DNA of 64,000 bases from positions 124,001 through 188,000 of the forward strand of contig NZ_JANZKZ010000003.1 in assembly GCF_025770725.1 (NCBI RefSeq). Reading direction: 5' to 3'. The position numbers and the translations under genes were made by a program. Shown here piece after piece: positions 17,158 through 26,452 of this stretch; position 1 is the stretch's first letter, and every line of letters begins with the position of its first letter. The stretch is from Sulfurospirillum oryzae (lineage in GTDB: Bacteria; Campylobacterota; Campylobacteria; Campylobacterales; Sulfurospirillaceae). Below the pieces are notes generated by a model. The model did no database searches. It saw only the letters and a list, made by a program, of their open reading frames with translations, and had not been told where the DNA came from.

Positions 17158-17303
17158 TAGTATGATTTACTGTAACAAAAAGCATCTTAAGTATTCATAA
17201 CATTGTATGAATTATTAAATTATGACAAGCAACCAAAAGCCAAGTTTTGTTACAATACTCCCCTCAAAAATCTTTACATGTAAAACCTAGGAAAGCAGAC
17301 TTT
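17158..17303 (+). promoter_or_regulatory. tex leader/promoter region, second copy of direct repeat
   Basis: Contains TGTTACAAT (possible -10) about 60 bases before the tex start, a dispersed palindrome at 17273-17284, and AGGAAAG as the ribosome site. A diverged copy lies at 15271-15425. Confidence 0.6.
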
Positions 17304-19418
17304 ATGAATCCACTTATTCCCATTTTAGTGCAAAAAACAGGCATTGCGAAAGAAAATATCATTAACATTTTAAAGCTTTTAGAAGAGGGCTCTACCATCC
17401 CTTTCATCGCGCGGTATCGCAAGGAGATGACGGGTGGGGCGAGCGATGAACAACTTCGTGAGTTTGATAGCATTTATGCTTATGCGAAAAAATTGCATGA
17501 TCGTAAAGAAGAGATTTTACGGCTGATTGCTGAAAAGGTTGTATTGAATGATGAGGTGAAAAAAGCGGTTGAAAAAGCGCAAACACTTCAAGAGTTGGAA
17601 GACATTTACAGACCGTATAAAGAGAAGAAAAACACCCGTGCGGCGCTTGCGATTGCGGCAGGGCTTACGCCATTGGCTGATGTTTTGGAGAGGGCAGAGT
17701 TAGAACGAGAAGCGTTTGAGAAAAAGGCGCAGAGTTTTGTGAATGAGAAAATTGGAAGTGTCAAAGAGGCGATTGCGGGAGCGCAAGACATCATCGCGGA
17801 GCGTTACAGTGACGATGCTAAAGAGCGCGAATATTGGAGAGTCCAACTGCATGACTACGCCTCTTTTGAGATCAAAGCTTCCAAAACGCTCAAAGCGGAT
17901 GGATTGTATGCCAAGCTTGCAGGTAAAGCCGAGCGCATCGCCTCCATTCCCTCACACCGCTACCTTGCGATGATGCGTGGCGTGAGCGAAAAAGAGTTAC
18001 ATGTAAAGATACTGCAAGATATGGAAAGGGTGGAAAGTGCCATCAGTCGTTACCGCATTCCACGCAATGCCAGAAGCTCGAAAAGCTACCTTTTGGAAGC
18101 CTATTTGGATGGGTTTAAAAGGCTTCTTTTCCCTTCTTTAGAGCGGGAAATTCATGCCATAATTAAAGAAAAAGCCGACACACAAGCGATTACGACCTTT
18201 GGTAAAAATCTCTCGCAACTGCTCAATACGCCTCCCGTTACCAAGCGTGTGATTTTGGGCGTTGACCCAGCATATCGCACGGGGTGTAAGCTCGCTGTCG
18301 TGGATGAACATGGCACGTACCTGACCCATGCCGTCATCTACCCGACACCGCCGCAAAGTGATTATGAGAAGTCTGCCAAAGTCATCAAAGAGTTTACGCA
18401 GAAGTACCACATCACGGCTGTGGCGATTGGCAATGGTACGGGCTCGCGCGAAAGCCAAGAGTTTTTTGCGCGTCTGAACCGCGAGGAGGGGTTAAATCTT
18501 GCCTATACAGTGGTTTCAGAAGCGGGCGCTTCCATCTACTCCGCATCAAAAATTGCCACACAAGAGTACCCGAATCTGGACGTGACGATCAGGGGAGCCA
18601 TCTCCATCGCACAACGTCTGCGTGACCCGATGGCGGCACTCGTGAAGATCGATCCAAAGTCGCTAGGAATTGGTCAGTACCAACACGATGTGGATCAAAA
18701 ACAGCTTGAGAAAAAATTGCACGAAGTCATTGAAGATTTGGTCAATCGCATCGGGGTTGACCCGAACAGTGCGTCAGTTTCACTGCTTTCGTATGTGGCG
18801 GGTGTTGGCGCAAAACTTGCCAAAGCCATTGTCGAGCACCGTGAGAGCAAAGGGGCGTTTACATGTAAATCTGAACTAATAAGCGTAAAAGGTTTAGGGG
18901 CTAAAGCGTACGAGCAGTGCGCAGGATTTTTCCGCATTCGTGAAGGTAAAAGTGTGCTCGATAACACGGGCGTTCACCCTGAGAGTTATGCCATTGCGCA
19001 AAAGCTTTTAGCGCGCGCTGATTTGGCAACGCTTTCCAAAGAACAGATTATCGCATTAGCCAAAGAACAGGGCATTGGTGAAGCAACGCTTCAAGACATT
19101 ATCGCCGAGCTTTTAAAACCGGGTTTTGACCCCAGAGAGACATTGCCACCGATTGCGTTTCGCTCTGATCTTACCGACATTAGCGAGCTTAGTGAGGGTT
19201 CCATCGTCTCCGGTGTGGTGCGAAACATTGCCGATTTTGGGGCATTTGTGGACATTGGACTTAAAAACGATGGACTCATTCACATCTCGCAGATGAGCGA
19301 CAAGCGCATCGCGCATCCGTTGGAAGTTTTGAGCATCAACCAGCAGTTAACACGCATTCGTGTCATTGAGGTAGACAAAGAAAAAGGAAAAGTCAGTCTG
19401 AGTCTTAAAGAGAGATAG
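17304..19418 (+). CDS. tex: Tex transcription accessory protein
   Basis: A 704-residue nucleic-acid-binding protein from ATG 17304 with AGGAAAG upstream; the longer frame from 17247 runs through the duplicated leader and has no ribosome site. Order: N-terminal helical region (GSTIPFIARYRKEMTGGASD), YqgF-like RNase H fold (VILGVDPAYRTGCKLAVVD, about residue 312), helix-hairpin-helix repeats (VGVDPNSASVSLLSYVAGVG, KGLGAKAYEQCAGF) and a C-terminal S1 domain (GSIVSGVVRNIADFGAFVDI). It acts in transcription and stress tolerance. Two in-frame palindrome copies at 17996 and 18858. Confidence 0.93.
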   Translation: MNPLIPILVQKTGIAKENIINILKLLEEGSTIPFIARYRKEMTGGASDEQLREFDSIYAYAKKLHDRKEEILRLIAEKVVLNDEVKKAVEKAQTLQELEDIYRPYKEKKNTRAALAIAAGLTPLADVLERAELEREAFEKKAQSFVNEKIGSVKEAIAGAQDIIAERYSDDAKEREYWRVQLHDYASFEIKASKTLKADGLYAKLAGKAERIASIPSHRYLAMMRGVSEKELHVKILQDMERVESAISRYRIPRNARSSKSYLLEAYLDGFKRLLFPSLEREIHAIIKEKADTQAITTFGKNLSQLLNTPPVTKRVILGVDPAYRTGCKLAVVDEHGTYLTHAVIYPTPPQSDYEKSAKVIKEFTQKYHITAVAIGNGTGSRESQEFFARLNREEGLNLAYTVVSEAGASIYSASKIATQEYPNLDVTIRGAISIAQRLRDPMAALVKIDPKSLGIGQYQHDVDQKQLEKKLHEVIEDLVNRIGVDPNSASVSLLSYVAGVGAKLAKAIVEHRESKGAFTCKSELISVKGLGAKAYEQCAGFFRIREGKSVLDNTGVHPESYAIAQKLLARADLATLSKEQIIALAKEQGIGEATLQDIIAELLKPGFDPRETLPPIAFRSDLTDISELSEGSIVSGVVRNIADFGAFVDIGLKNDGLIHISQMSDKRIAHPLEVLSINQQLTRIRVIEVDKEKGKVSLSLKER

Positions 19419-19420
19419 AC

Positions 19421-19451
19421 TTTACATGTAAGGATTTTCCTTACATGTAAA
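19421..19451. terminator. Hairpin of two inverted palindrome copies after tex
   Basis: Perfect 13-bp arms TTTACATGTAAGG and CCTTACATGTAAA around ATTTT, just after the tex stop and before the end of the convergent nickel exporter. Same construction as the hairpin at 5167-5199. Confidence 0.65.
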
Positions 19452-19459
19452 AATACTGT

Positions 19460-20314
19460 TTAAAGAAAATGATGTAGTCCTTGATAGCCTATATACAAGC
19501 CAACAAGTAAAATAAGTCCACCTGAAACATAAGGCGCTTTTTTGGCAAATTCTCCAAAGCCACTCCATTTTTTTGAGAGATGGCGCATACTCAAAGCGGC
19601 AATCACACCTGATAGCACCAATGTAAGCGCTAATCCAACACTAAAAGCTAACACAAGCGCAATACCGAGGGTAAACTGTTTGAGTTGCAAACAGATGAGC
19701 AATACTGTAATTGATGCAGGGCAGGGGATAAGCCCACCGGTTAGCCCGAAGAGTAAGATCTGCCAGTTGGTCACCTCTTTGTTTGAAAAGCGCTTTTTAA
19801 TGTCTTTGGCATGTGCGAGTTCATGCGCATCATTGCAACTTCCAAGCTCTTCAAAAATGATCTCTTCTTTGCTGTGATGATGTTCATGATGGTGGTGCTC
19901 ACCGTGGTCATGACTATGCTCATGTGAATGATGATGGTCGTCATGTTCATGTGCGGTGAAGCAAGCACGTTCATTTTTCCATGTTTGCCAAAGTGTCCAC
20001 AGTGCGATGCCTACCATAATACAACCCGAAACAACTTCAAGATAGGGCTCCACCGCTTCGGTTGTAAAGCGAGCACCAAAATACATACCCAAAAGCGCGA
20101 TAGCCCAAACCACCGCAGTATGTGAAATAGTCGCAGCAAGTCCGAGCATAATGGACTGTTTCACCGTTCCTTTAATGGCGATGATAAACGCCGCCATCAT
20201 TGTTTTAGAGTGCCCTGGTTCCAGTCCGTGCAGTGCGCCAAGAAGAATAGCACTAGGAAGAAAGAGCCACGCGTTGCCTGAACTGCTTTGAATGATTGAG
20301 GCGATATCAGTCAT
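19460..20314 (-). CDS. NicO/RcnA-family nickel/cobalt exporter
   Basis: A 284-residue membrane protein with six or more spans. The RcnA/NicO features are GALHGLEPGHSKTMMAAFI in the first span, a long cytoplasmic His-rich loop (about residues 118-150, mostly HEHxHxH), and GLTGGLIPCPASITVLLICL. It exports nickel or cobalt. Divergent from a SHOCT protein; a pair of inverted 12-base sites lies in the shared promoter region. Metal choice between Ni and Co cannot be told. Confidence 0.87.
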   Translation of the reverse strand: MTDIASIIQSSSGNAWLFLPSAILLGALHGLEPGHSKTMMAAFIIAIKGTVKQSIMLGLAATISHTAVVWAIALLGMYFGARFTTEAVEPYLEVVSGCIMVGIALWTLWQTWKNERACFTAHEHDDHHHSHEHSHDHGEHHHHEHHHSKEEIIFEELGSCNDAHELAHAKDIKKRFSNKEVTNWQILLFGLTGGLIPCPASITVLLICLQLKQFTLGIALVLAFSVGLALTLVLSGVIAALSMRHLSKKWSGFGEFAKKAPYVSGGLILLVGLYIGYQGLHHFL

Positions 20315-20371
20315 GGTGGATAACCATTGTGTTTTTGTGAGAAAAATGTTGAGGCATAGAAATTTCCTATC

Positions 20372-20424
20372 GTGTGAATAACGCTATTTTAGCTAAATTC
20401 TCTCAATTAACACGTTGTTCACAC
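20372..20424. promoter_or_regulatory. Candidate operator pair, GTGTGAAYAACG inverted
   Basis: GTGTGAATAACG (20372-20383) and its near inverse CGTTGTTCACAC (20413-20424), about 41 bases apart centre to centre, lie between the divergent nickel exporter and SHOCT genes. It does not resemble the known RcnR G-tract site. Function inferred only from position. Confidence 0.4.
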
Positions 20425-20465
20425 AAAAGGACTACAATAATACAACGTTATTTAAAGGAGCTAAA

Positions 20466-20687
20466 ATGTATGGATATGAATGGATGGGGCATGGGTTTTT
20501 CATGCCGTGGATGATTGTATTTCCAATGGTGATTTTAGTACTCTTTATGATGATGCGTGGCGGTAGATCGTCTTGCCATCATCACGAAAAAGAGGACGAA
20601 GCGTTAGAGATAGCGCGTAAGCGTTTCGCTCGTGGCGAGATCGATGAAGAGACTTTTGAGAAGATCAAACAAAAGCTCAATGCCTAA
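20466..20687 (+). CDS. SHOCT-domain small membrane protein
   Basis: A 73-residue protein from ATG 20466 (AAAGGAG upstream). One membrane span (about residues 12-32, FMPWMIVFPMVILVLFMMM), a Cys/His cluster (SSCHHH), and a C-terminal SHOCT helix pair (ALEIARKRFARGEIDEETFE). SHOCT proteins are poorly understood and often sit beside transporters. The His/Cys cluster and position opposite a nickel/cobalt exporter hint at metal stress, unproven. Confidence 0.8.
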   Translation: MYGYEWMGHGFFMPWMIVFPMVILVLFMMMRGGRSSCHHHEKEDEALEIARKRFARGEIDEETFEKIKQKLNA

Positions 20688-20690
20688 ACA

Positions 20691-21950
20691 TTAGCGTTGT
20701 GAGAGGGTCTTGGCAAGTGCGCGCTGAATCCTCTCATACTGCGCATCGATAGGATGTCCTTGTGATTCAAGATTGGCAAGTGATTTTTCTGCATCAGTCA
20801 GCTTCTTTTCCCATACATAGATCTCTTTTTGTTTATTGGAAAGGGCGAGTTCTATCTCTTTGGCTGATCTATGTAGGGTTACTTTTCGTTTTATGAGGGA
20901 GTCTTCTTTTCTGAAAAGCTGTGCAACGAGGCTTTTACGATCATACAGCTTTTCTTCGCCATCTTCTATAAACTTGACCTCTTTTGCATCGGTGTATTCG
21001 AGTCTATCAAGTGTTTGATGGATATGATCTAGTTTTTCTTCCGTCTCTTCAAATGCTTTATGCTCATTTTGAAGATGTTTAATGATCTCTTTTTGTTCAT
21101 TGTTGTAGGCTTCAAGTTTCTTTTTGATGGTAATAAGTTCATTGCGTCTATCATAAAGTGTCTGTTTGGATTTTTTATGCTGAATCATCGTGGAACGAAT
21201 GGTTGTCATGTTCCATGCGCGATTGCTTTCATCTAAAATAGGGTTTGGCTTGTAGCGATTCCCTTTGGCATCGATGGTTTCATGAATGCTAAAATGACCC
21301 AAAAACTCAATAGCCTTTTTTTCTTGATTGGAAAAGTGAAATAAAATATCTTCAGCGATGTAGAGCATCATTGTCTCAAACACTTCACGCAATAAAAAGT
21401 AACTAAGTCCTCGAATACTTCGTAAATCTTCCAAATCACTATGCTCAATGACAACAATGTCAGCAATATTGACAAGCACAGGGATAAAAAGGCTACGAAA
21501 TTCAGAGGGGTTGATTTTTTTGATGTTAAGTGTACTTTCCATAGCAAAGTTTAAAAGTTCTAACATACGTTTTTTGTATTCGTCGTTAGGAAAAAATTGC
21601 TTTTTGTAGGCTTTTAATGTCTCAGGATCAAGACCACATGCTCTGCGGTCAGCACTGTTTTCAGGAGCTTCAATTTGGAAAAATAGTTTAATGTAAATGG
21701 CATTATCGGTGTATAAAAAAAGATCTTTATTGGTTGCGGAAATCTTTTTAGCAAGTTTTTCTTGCACAACATCCTTGTATGAATGATATTTTTTAGGAAG
21801 TTTACATTCGTGTAAGGCAGTTAGTACTTCTCCAATATGGTCTTCCTCTAAGCGATAGAACATGTCAAGGTATAAGTATTGTTGCGGATCAAAATTTTTT
21901 AAAAAATTTTCAATTATTTTTTCAACTTGGCTAAATGATGAATCTTCCAT
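20691..21950 (-). CDS. Uncharacterised coiled-coil protein (419 aa)
   Basis: No family is recognised. The N-terminal 230 residues appear globular and helical; residues about 255-410 are strongly coiled-coil forming (QHKKSKQTLYDRRNELITIK and following). No signal peptide, membrane span or enzymatic motif is visible. It ends 3 bases from the convergent SHOCT gene stop. A structural or scaffold protein is possible. Confidence 0.7.
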   Translation of the reverse strand: MEDSSFSQVEKIIENFLKNFDPQQYLYLDMFYRLEEDHIGEVLTALHECKLPKKYHSYKDVVQEKLAKKISATNKDLFLYTDNAIYIKLFFQIEAPENSADRRACGLDPETLKAYKKQFFPNDEYKKRMLELLNFAMESTLNIKKINPSEFRSLFIPVLVNIADIVVIEHSDLEDLRSIRGLSYFLLREVFETMMLYIAEDILFHFSNQEKKAIEFLGHFSIHETIDAKGNRYKPNPILDESNRAWNMTTIRSTMIQHKKSKQTLYDRRNELITIKKKLEAYNNEQKEIIKHLQNEHKAFEETEEKLDHIHQTLDRLEYTDAKEVKFIEDGEEKLYDRKSLVAQLFRKEDSLIKRKVTLHRSAKEIELALSNKQKEIYVWEKKLTDAEKSLANLESQGHPIDAQYERIQRALAKTLSQR

Positions 21951-22011
21951 AACTTTCCTATCGACATAAAATAGGGCTTATTGTATCTAATAATGATGAA
22001 AAATTAGTTAC

Positions 22012-22935
22012 TTATTGTGATGAAAAAAAGGTTTTTAGATGTTCAATACACGCATATCCCATCGCTAATATGCTCTCTTTTGAGTTTCCGCCAAGATGTG
22101 GTGTGCAAATAAGGTTAGGCAAATCAATGAGTTCCCAGTCTTGTGTGGGCTCTACCAAGAAAGCTTCTAACCCTGCACCTGCAATTTCACCCGTTTTAAG
22201 AGCGATCTTAAGCGCTTCTTCATCGATGATGCCACCGCGTGCTGTGTTGATGATAAATGCACTTTTCTTCATCGCTTTGAATTCTTCGGTTGAAAAAAGG
22301 TTTTTACTCTCTGGTGTAAGCGGCAGATGAATGGAAATAATGTCAGCTTCTGCTAAAATTTGCTCTTTACTCGCGTAAGTAATGCCATATTTTTTCGCTT
22401 CAGCCTCATCATGCGTACGGTTGCAGACAAGAATTTTGCAGTGAAAAGGACTCAAAAGCTCTACCACGCGCTTGGCAATGTTACCAAACCCAAAAAGACC
22501 AATCGTTTTGCCTGTAAGCTCGCTTCCTCCATTGACTTTCCATACGTGTTGTTTAAGCAAGGCGGTAGCGATGTGGAGGTTGCGGATGCAGGAGAGCATC
22601 AAGGAGAGGGTAATTTCAGCCACCGAATTGCTGTTAGTTCCACCGCTCCAGCCTAGCTGGAGACCTCTTTTTTTCATCGACTCAAGGTCTAAATTGTCCA
22701 GTCCAACGCCGTAACGTGAAAGGATTTTTAGTTTTGGACAAGCGCTTAGTATCTCATCATCTATCTCTTCACGTCCGACAATAGCACCATCAGCATCTTG
22801 CAAAAAGGCGATTAAATCTGCTTTGGTCTTAAGTAGGTTATCGGCGTTATGTTTGAGATCGGGAAATGCGGTTGTGAGCTCTTTCATAAGTTCGATGGAG
22901 CGTGAAAAAAGTGGTGAAATAACAGCGATTTTCAT
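22012..22935 (-). CDS. D-isomer-specific 2-hydroxyacid dehydrogenase
   Basis: A 307-residue NAD-dependent dehydrogenase, related to phosphoglycerate dehydrogenase but without its ACT region. Start at 22935 (AAAGGA upstream) is preferred over the 20-codon extension. Rossmann motif IGLFGFGNIAKRV (about residue 146), catalytic Arg in NTARGGIID, Glu in GAGLEAFLVEP, and His in TPHLGGNSKE. The 2-oxoacid substrate cannot be told. A one-base variant palindrome lies just upstream at 22947. Confidence 0.85.
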   Translation of the reverse strand: MKIAVISPLFSRSIELMKELTTAFPDLKHNADNLLKTKADLIAFLQDADGAIVGREEIDDEILSACPKLKILSRYGVGLDNLDLESMKKRGLQLGWSGGTNSNSVAEITLSLMLSCIRNLHIATALLKQHVWKVNGGSELTGKTIGLFGFGNIAKRVVELLSPFHCKILVCNRTHDEAEAKKYGITYASKEQILAEADIISIHLPLTPESKNLFSTEEFKAMKKSAFIINTARGGIIDEEALKIALKTGEIAGAGLEAFLVEPTQDWELIDLPNLICTPHLGGNSKESILAMGYACIEHLKTFFSSQ

Positions 22936-23085
22936 AGAGATTCCTTTTGACATGTAAAGTATCTTGTATAAAAAAGTATAGCATGCTTTCTTCAATCTTT
23001 GCTTATCAAATTGGTCTATTTTTATTAAGTCAATATTTACTTATAAAAGCTACAATCAGATAATTATTATCAATAAAGGAATTTA

Positions 23086-23520
23086 ATGAAGTATTTAATA
23101 TTGGCAGTTTTTCTGTTGCTACCACTGGGGCTATTTGCTGATATGCTCAAAGAAAACGCACCTATACAACAATTTGTCATCAAAGATCAATTTGAAAAAA
23201 GTATGAATATCACGTCCCAAACGAAGCAAATTATTATCGCTTTTACGAAGGCAGAGGGCGAGGGTATAAAGACTTTTTTAGAGACACATCCAAACTATTT
23301 GGTTGAAAATGATGCTCTTTACTTCATGGATGCGACTTCGGTTCCAAGTCTGGTGATGAGCATCTTTATGATGCCAAAATTTAAGAAATACAGCTACTCG
23401 ATAGGGCTTTTGGAAAATGAAAAAGATGTGGCATATTTTCCTAAAAAAGAAGATCGCATAACGGTGATTACGCTTGATAATCTAACCGTGACTGCCATCA
23501 CCTTTAAAGAAAAACTCTAA
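23086..23520 (+). CDS. Secreted small protein of unknown function
   Basis: A 144-residue protein from ATG 23086 with AAAGGA upstream. Residues 1-19 form a signal peptide (FLLLPLGLFA). The mature part has a thioredoxin-like feel (IIIAFTKAEGEGIKTFLE; FMDATSVPSLVMSIFMMPK) but no CxxC, so it may be a degenerate thioredoxin-fold periplasmic protein. Such proteins are common in Campylobacterota. Followed by a strong terminator hairpin. Confidence 0.75.
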   Translation: MKYLILAVFLLLPLGLFADMLKENAPIQQFVIKDQFEKSMNITSQTKQIIIAFTKAEGEGIKTFLETHPNYLVENDALYFMDATSVPSLVMSIFMMPKFKKYSYSIGLLENEKDVAYFPKKEDRITVITLDNLTVTAITFKEKL

Positions 23521-23527
23521 TCCAAAC

Positions 23528-23560
23528 GATCAGCGCTTTAAAAAGCGTTGGTCATTTTTG
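23528..23560 (+). terminator. Intrinsic terminator after the secreted protein gene
   Basis: Arms GATCAGCGCTTT and AAAGCGTTGGTC (two G-U pairs) around AA, followed by ATTTTTG. It overlaps the stop of the convergent DUF779 gene. Confidence 0.75.
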
Positions 23561-23929
23561 ATCTTTTGGCAAAGCGTTATACTCTGCATCGCTAAAGATA
23601 CGTGACCTTGTTATAAATTGATATCCCAAGTCTATCTCCAACGAAAAAGAGTTTCCAAAAGCAGCTTTCTCTTCTTTAACATCCAAAATAATTTGCGAGT
23701 AGCGAAAATATTCAAATTGGTCTTTGTCGATGTAAAATTCACATCCACCAACTTCGCCCATTTTAATATTTCGCCAAGGCACGTTAAAATCACTTTTTGC
23801 ATAACACATCGGCGCTGTACCATCGCAACAACCGCCACTTTGGTTAAAGACCAGTTCGCCATTTTCTTTTTTAAGTTTTTCGATAATAGAGAGGGCTTCG
23901 GGGGTTGCTATCAGTCGTTTGACTTCCAT
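23552..23929 (-). CDS. DUF779 protein, aldehyde dehydrogenase partner
   Basis: A 125-residue protein from ATG 23929 (AAGGAGATATT upstream). The motif NQSGGCCDGTAPMC (about residues 29-42) with adjacent cysteines is diagnostic of DUF779, which is nearly always next to an ExaC/AldB-type aldehyde dehydrogenase, as here. A redox or metal-linked role with the dehydrogenase is likely but undemonstrated. An intergenic hairpin repeat separates the two genes. Confidence 0.88.
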   Translation of the reverse strand: MEVKRLIATPEALSIIEKLKKENGELVFNQSGGCCDGTAPMCYAKSDFNVPWRNIKMGEVGGCEFYIDKDQFEYFRYSQIILDVKEEKAAFGNSFSLEIDLGYQFITRSRIFSDAEYNALPKDQK

Positions 23930-23934
23930 AATAT

Positions 23935-24020
23935 CTCCTTTCAAAGGTGCGTGGGCTTTCCGTCGAGGAAAACCCGGTGTGAACGTAGGGTTCAGAACTT
24001 TGCTCTGAACCCGTGCTAAA
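23935..24020 (+). repeat. Intergenic hairpin repeat, copy 2
   Basis: GGTGCGTGGGCTTTCC..., then the hairpin GGTTCAGA-ACTTTGC-TCTGAACC. It lies between two genes of the same operon (aldehyde dehydrogenase and DUF779), so transcripts must cross it. Confidence 0.7.
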
Positions 24021-24027
24021 AGACCTA

Positions 24028-25524
24028 TTAGAAAAATCCTAATTTATTTTTATTGTATGACGTCAAGATATTTTTGGTATGGCGATAAGCATTGAGCATC
24101 ATCATGTGCGTCTCGCGTCCGATGCCTGACTTTTTATAGCCACCAAATGAGGCGTGCGATGGGTAGAGGTGGTAGCAGTTGACCCACACACGTCCCGCTT
24201 CAATGCCTCGAGACATTTTATGAAGCTGATGCGCGTCTCTTGACCAGACACCTGAGCCTAAGCCATAAATGGTATCATTGGCAATGGCAAGCGCTTCATC
24301 TTCTGTTTTAAAGGTTGTGACACAAAGCACGGGTCCAAAAATCTCTTCTTGGAAGATACGCATTTTGTTGTGACCTTTAAAGATAGTCGGTTGAATGTAA
24401 TTGCCTTTTGGGAAAGTTTTGTTTATGTACTCTCCGCCACCAATAAGGCACTCTGCCCCTTCTTCTTTACCGATGCGAATGTAGTCCAAGATTTTCTCTT
24501 TTTGGTTCACCGAAGCTTGCGCTCCCATTTTCGTGGTTGGATCAAGAGGATTTTCTTGGGTAATCGCTTTAACGCGCTCCAAAACTCTTTTCATAAATGG
24601 CTCATAGATAGACTCTTGAATGAGGGCACGAGAAGGGCATGTGCAGACTTCACCGCTGTTAAAAGCGAAAAGTACCAGTCCTTCAATGGCTTTATCAAAA
24701 AATTCATCGTCTTTAGCCATGATAGACTCAAAGAAAACATTAGGAGATTTACCACCGAGTTCCAACGTTGAGGGGATGATGTTTTCAGTGGCATACTGCA
24801 TGATGAGCTGACCCGTCGTTGTTTCACCCGTAAAGCCTACTTTTTTGATGTCGGGGTGCGTTGCGAGGTGTTTACCGATTTTTCCACCTGCACCATTAAT
24901 AATGTTAATAACGCCTTTTGGTAGAACATCTTGGATGGTTTCCATCAAAAGTAAGATAGACATAGGCGTTGCACTCGCTGGTTTTAAGACAACGCAGTTA
25001 CCAGCAGCGATCGCAGGAGCGATTTTCCATGCCGCCATCAAAAGTGGAAAGTTCCACGGAATAATTTGCGCTACAACACCAAGAGGTTCGTGTATCTCTT
25101 GTGAAATCGTATTTTCATCGAGGTCGGCTACGGTTCCTGATTCGCTTCTTATAACAGAAGCAAAGTATCTAAAGTGATCAACGACTAAAGGAAGATCGGC
25201 TGCGAGTGTCTCGCGCACGGCTTTACCGTTGTCTAGGGTTTCTGAAATTGCTAAAAATTCTAAATTCGCTTCGATTTTATCGGCGATTTTGTTAAGAAGT
25301 GTACTTCGCTCGATGACCGAAGTGTGCTTGTACGATTCAAAGGCTTTTACGCCAGCAGCAACCGCTGCATCAACATCTGCGGTGGATGAGCGAGGAATTT
25401 TGGTTAAAAGTTCGCCGTCCACAGGGGAAAGATTGTCAAAATATTCGCCACTCAAAGGTGGAACCCACTCACCGCCAATAAAGTTTTCATAACGAGGTTT
25501 ATACGTTGGTTTGGAATATGCCAT
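24028..25524 (-). CDS. NAD-dependent aldehyde dehydrogenase (ExaC/AldB type)
   Basis: A 498-residue class 3/acetaldehyde-type dehydrogenase. VAQIIPWNFPLLMAAWKIAP, the GFTGETTTGQ cofactor loop, catalytic Glu in TLELGGKSPNVF (about residue 265) and catalytic Cys in NSGEVCTCPSRAL (about residue 304) are all present. It oxidises aldehydes to acids. Downstream DUF779 gene supports the ExaC/AldB grouping. Confidence 0.9.
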   Translation of the reverse strand: MAYSKPTYKPRYENFIGGEWVPPLSGEYFDNLSPVDGELLTKIPRSSTADVDAAVAAGVKAFESYKHTSVIERSTLLNKIADKIEANLEFLAISETLDNGKAVRETLAADLPLVVDHFRYFASVIRSESGTVADLDENTISQEIHEPLGVVAQIIPWNFPLLMAAWKIAPAIAAGNCVVLKPASATPMSILLLMETIQDVLPKGVINIINGAGGKIGKHLATHPDIKKVGFTGETTTGQLIMQYATENIIPSTLELGGKSPNVFFESIMAKDDEFFDKAIEGLVLFAFNSGEVCTCPSRALIQESIYEPFMKRVLERVKAITQENPLDPTTKMGAQASVNQKEKILDYIRIGKEEGAECLIGGGEYINKTFPKGNYIQPTIFKGHNKMRIFQEEIFGPVLCVTTFKTEDEALAIANDTIYGLGSGVWSRDAHQLHKMSRGIEAGRVWVNCYHLYPSHASFGGYKKSGIGRETHMMMLNAYRHTKNILTSYNKNKLGFF

Positions 25525-25647
25525 TTTTGCACCTTTCTAGTTAGAGTTATATAAGATAAAAATTATCTCTTTACAAACTCTAGTGCAGTAGGCTTTAACA
25601 ACAAAGACAAAGAAGGAACTAACTATTTTTTTTAGATTGGATTAATG

Positions 25648-26136
25648 TTAATGAAAGCCATGTTTTAGGTACTTTAAACACGCTTCAAAGCTAGGAGCCA
25701 CCACGTTATGCGAAAACATCAGGTTGTGTGTGAGGCCAAAATCTTCAATAGCCATACCCGACGTGTCACAATTGGTATCGCCTAAGTTGAGGATAGATTG
25801 AGTTTTTTCTTTCAAAGGGCGCATATCGGTAGAGTAAGCTAAAACGTGCTTGCCTAGTCCTTGTGCATAACCTACTTCCCAAACCGTACCACTGTCAGGC
25901 TCTGGACCACGAAAGGGAGAGAGATTGGCAATGACGATGTCGCATCTTTGTATCATTCTTTGATTTGCAAGGCGAATGGCTTCTGCAATTTCTTTGAGAT
26001 TGTCCCCTGTTATGGTATTGTCAAGTGGAAAAAGCCCTTCATAACCATATTTTTTACAAAGAAGTTTATGAGAATTGCCAACTTCAAGTGCATTGGGTAA
26101 AAAGACTTCAGGACCTGCAAGATAGATTTTTTGCAT
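25648..26136 (-). CDS. Nucleoside 2-deoxyribosyltransferase
   Basis: A 162-residue enzyme of the nucleoside deoxyribosyltransferase family: N-terminal IYLAGPEVF, IVIANLSPFRGPEPDSGTVW (about residues 68-87, with catalytic Glu/Asp) and EVGYAQGLGKHVLAYS. It exchanges the base on deoxynucleosides in salvage, or hydrolyses modified nucleotides. Monocistronic. Confidence 0.87.
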   Translation of the reverse strand: MQKIYLAGPEVFLPNALEVGNSHKLLCKKYGYEGLFPLDNTITGDNLKEIAEAIRLANQRMIQRCDIVIANLSPFRGPEPDSGTVWEVGYAQGLGKHVLAYSTDMRPLKEKTQSILNLGDTNCDTSGMAIEDFGLTHNLMFSHNVVAPSFEACLKYLKHGFH

Positions 26137-26225
26137 GAAAAATTCCTTGATGAGTTGCCATAGTAAAAGTTTTGAGATTGTAACATAGAAGAGGTATCAA
26201 ATTTTTTAGAAGGAAAATAAAAAAG

Positions 26226-26310
26226 TGGTGCGGATAAAGAGACTCGAACTCCCATGCCTCTCGGCACCAGATCCTAAGTCTGGCGTGTCTACCAATTTCA
26301 CCATATCCGC
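26226..26310 (-). tRNA. tRNA-Leu (UAG)
   Basis: Reverse complement begins GCGGATATGGTG and folds with anticodon loop CT-TAG-GA between CCAGA and TCTGG, a class II variable arm, TTCGAGTC, and encoded CCA. Confidence 0.93.
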
Positions 26311-26356
26311 ACACAACAGTAGTAAATTTTGCGAAGCTGAAGCTCCGTCTTAAGGG

Positions 26357-26433
<77 letters not shown>

Positions 26434-26452
26434 ATCTTCTCTCGGTTTTAGG

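Noticed and set aside
17247-17303. N-terminal extension of tex
   Set aside because: Lies in the duplicated leader, spans the palindrome and promoter, and lacks a ribosome site; ATG 17304 has AGGAAAG.
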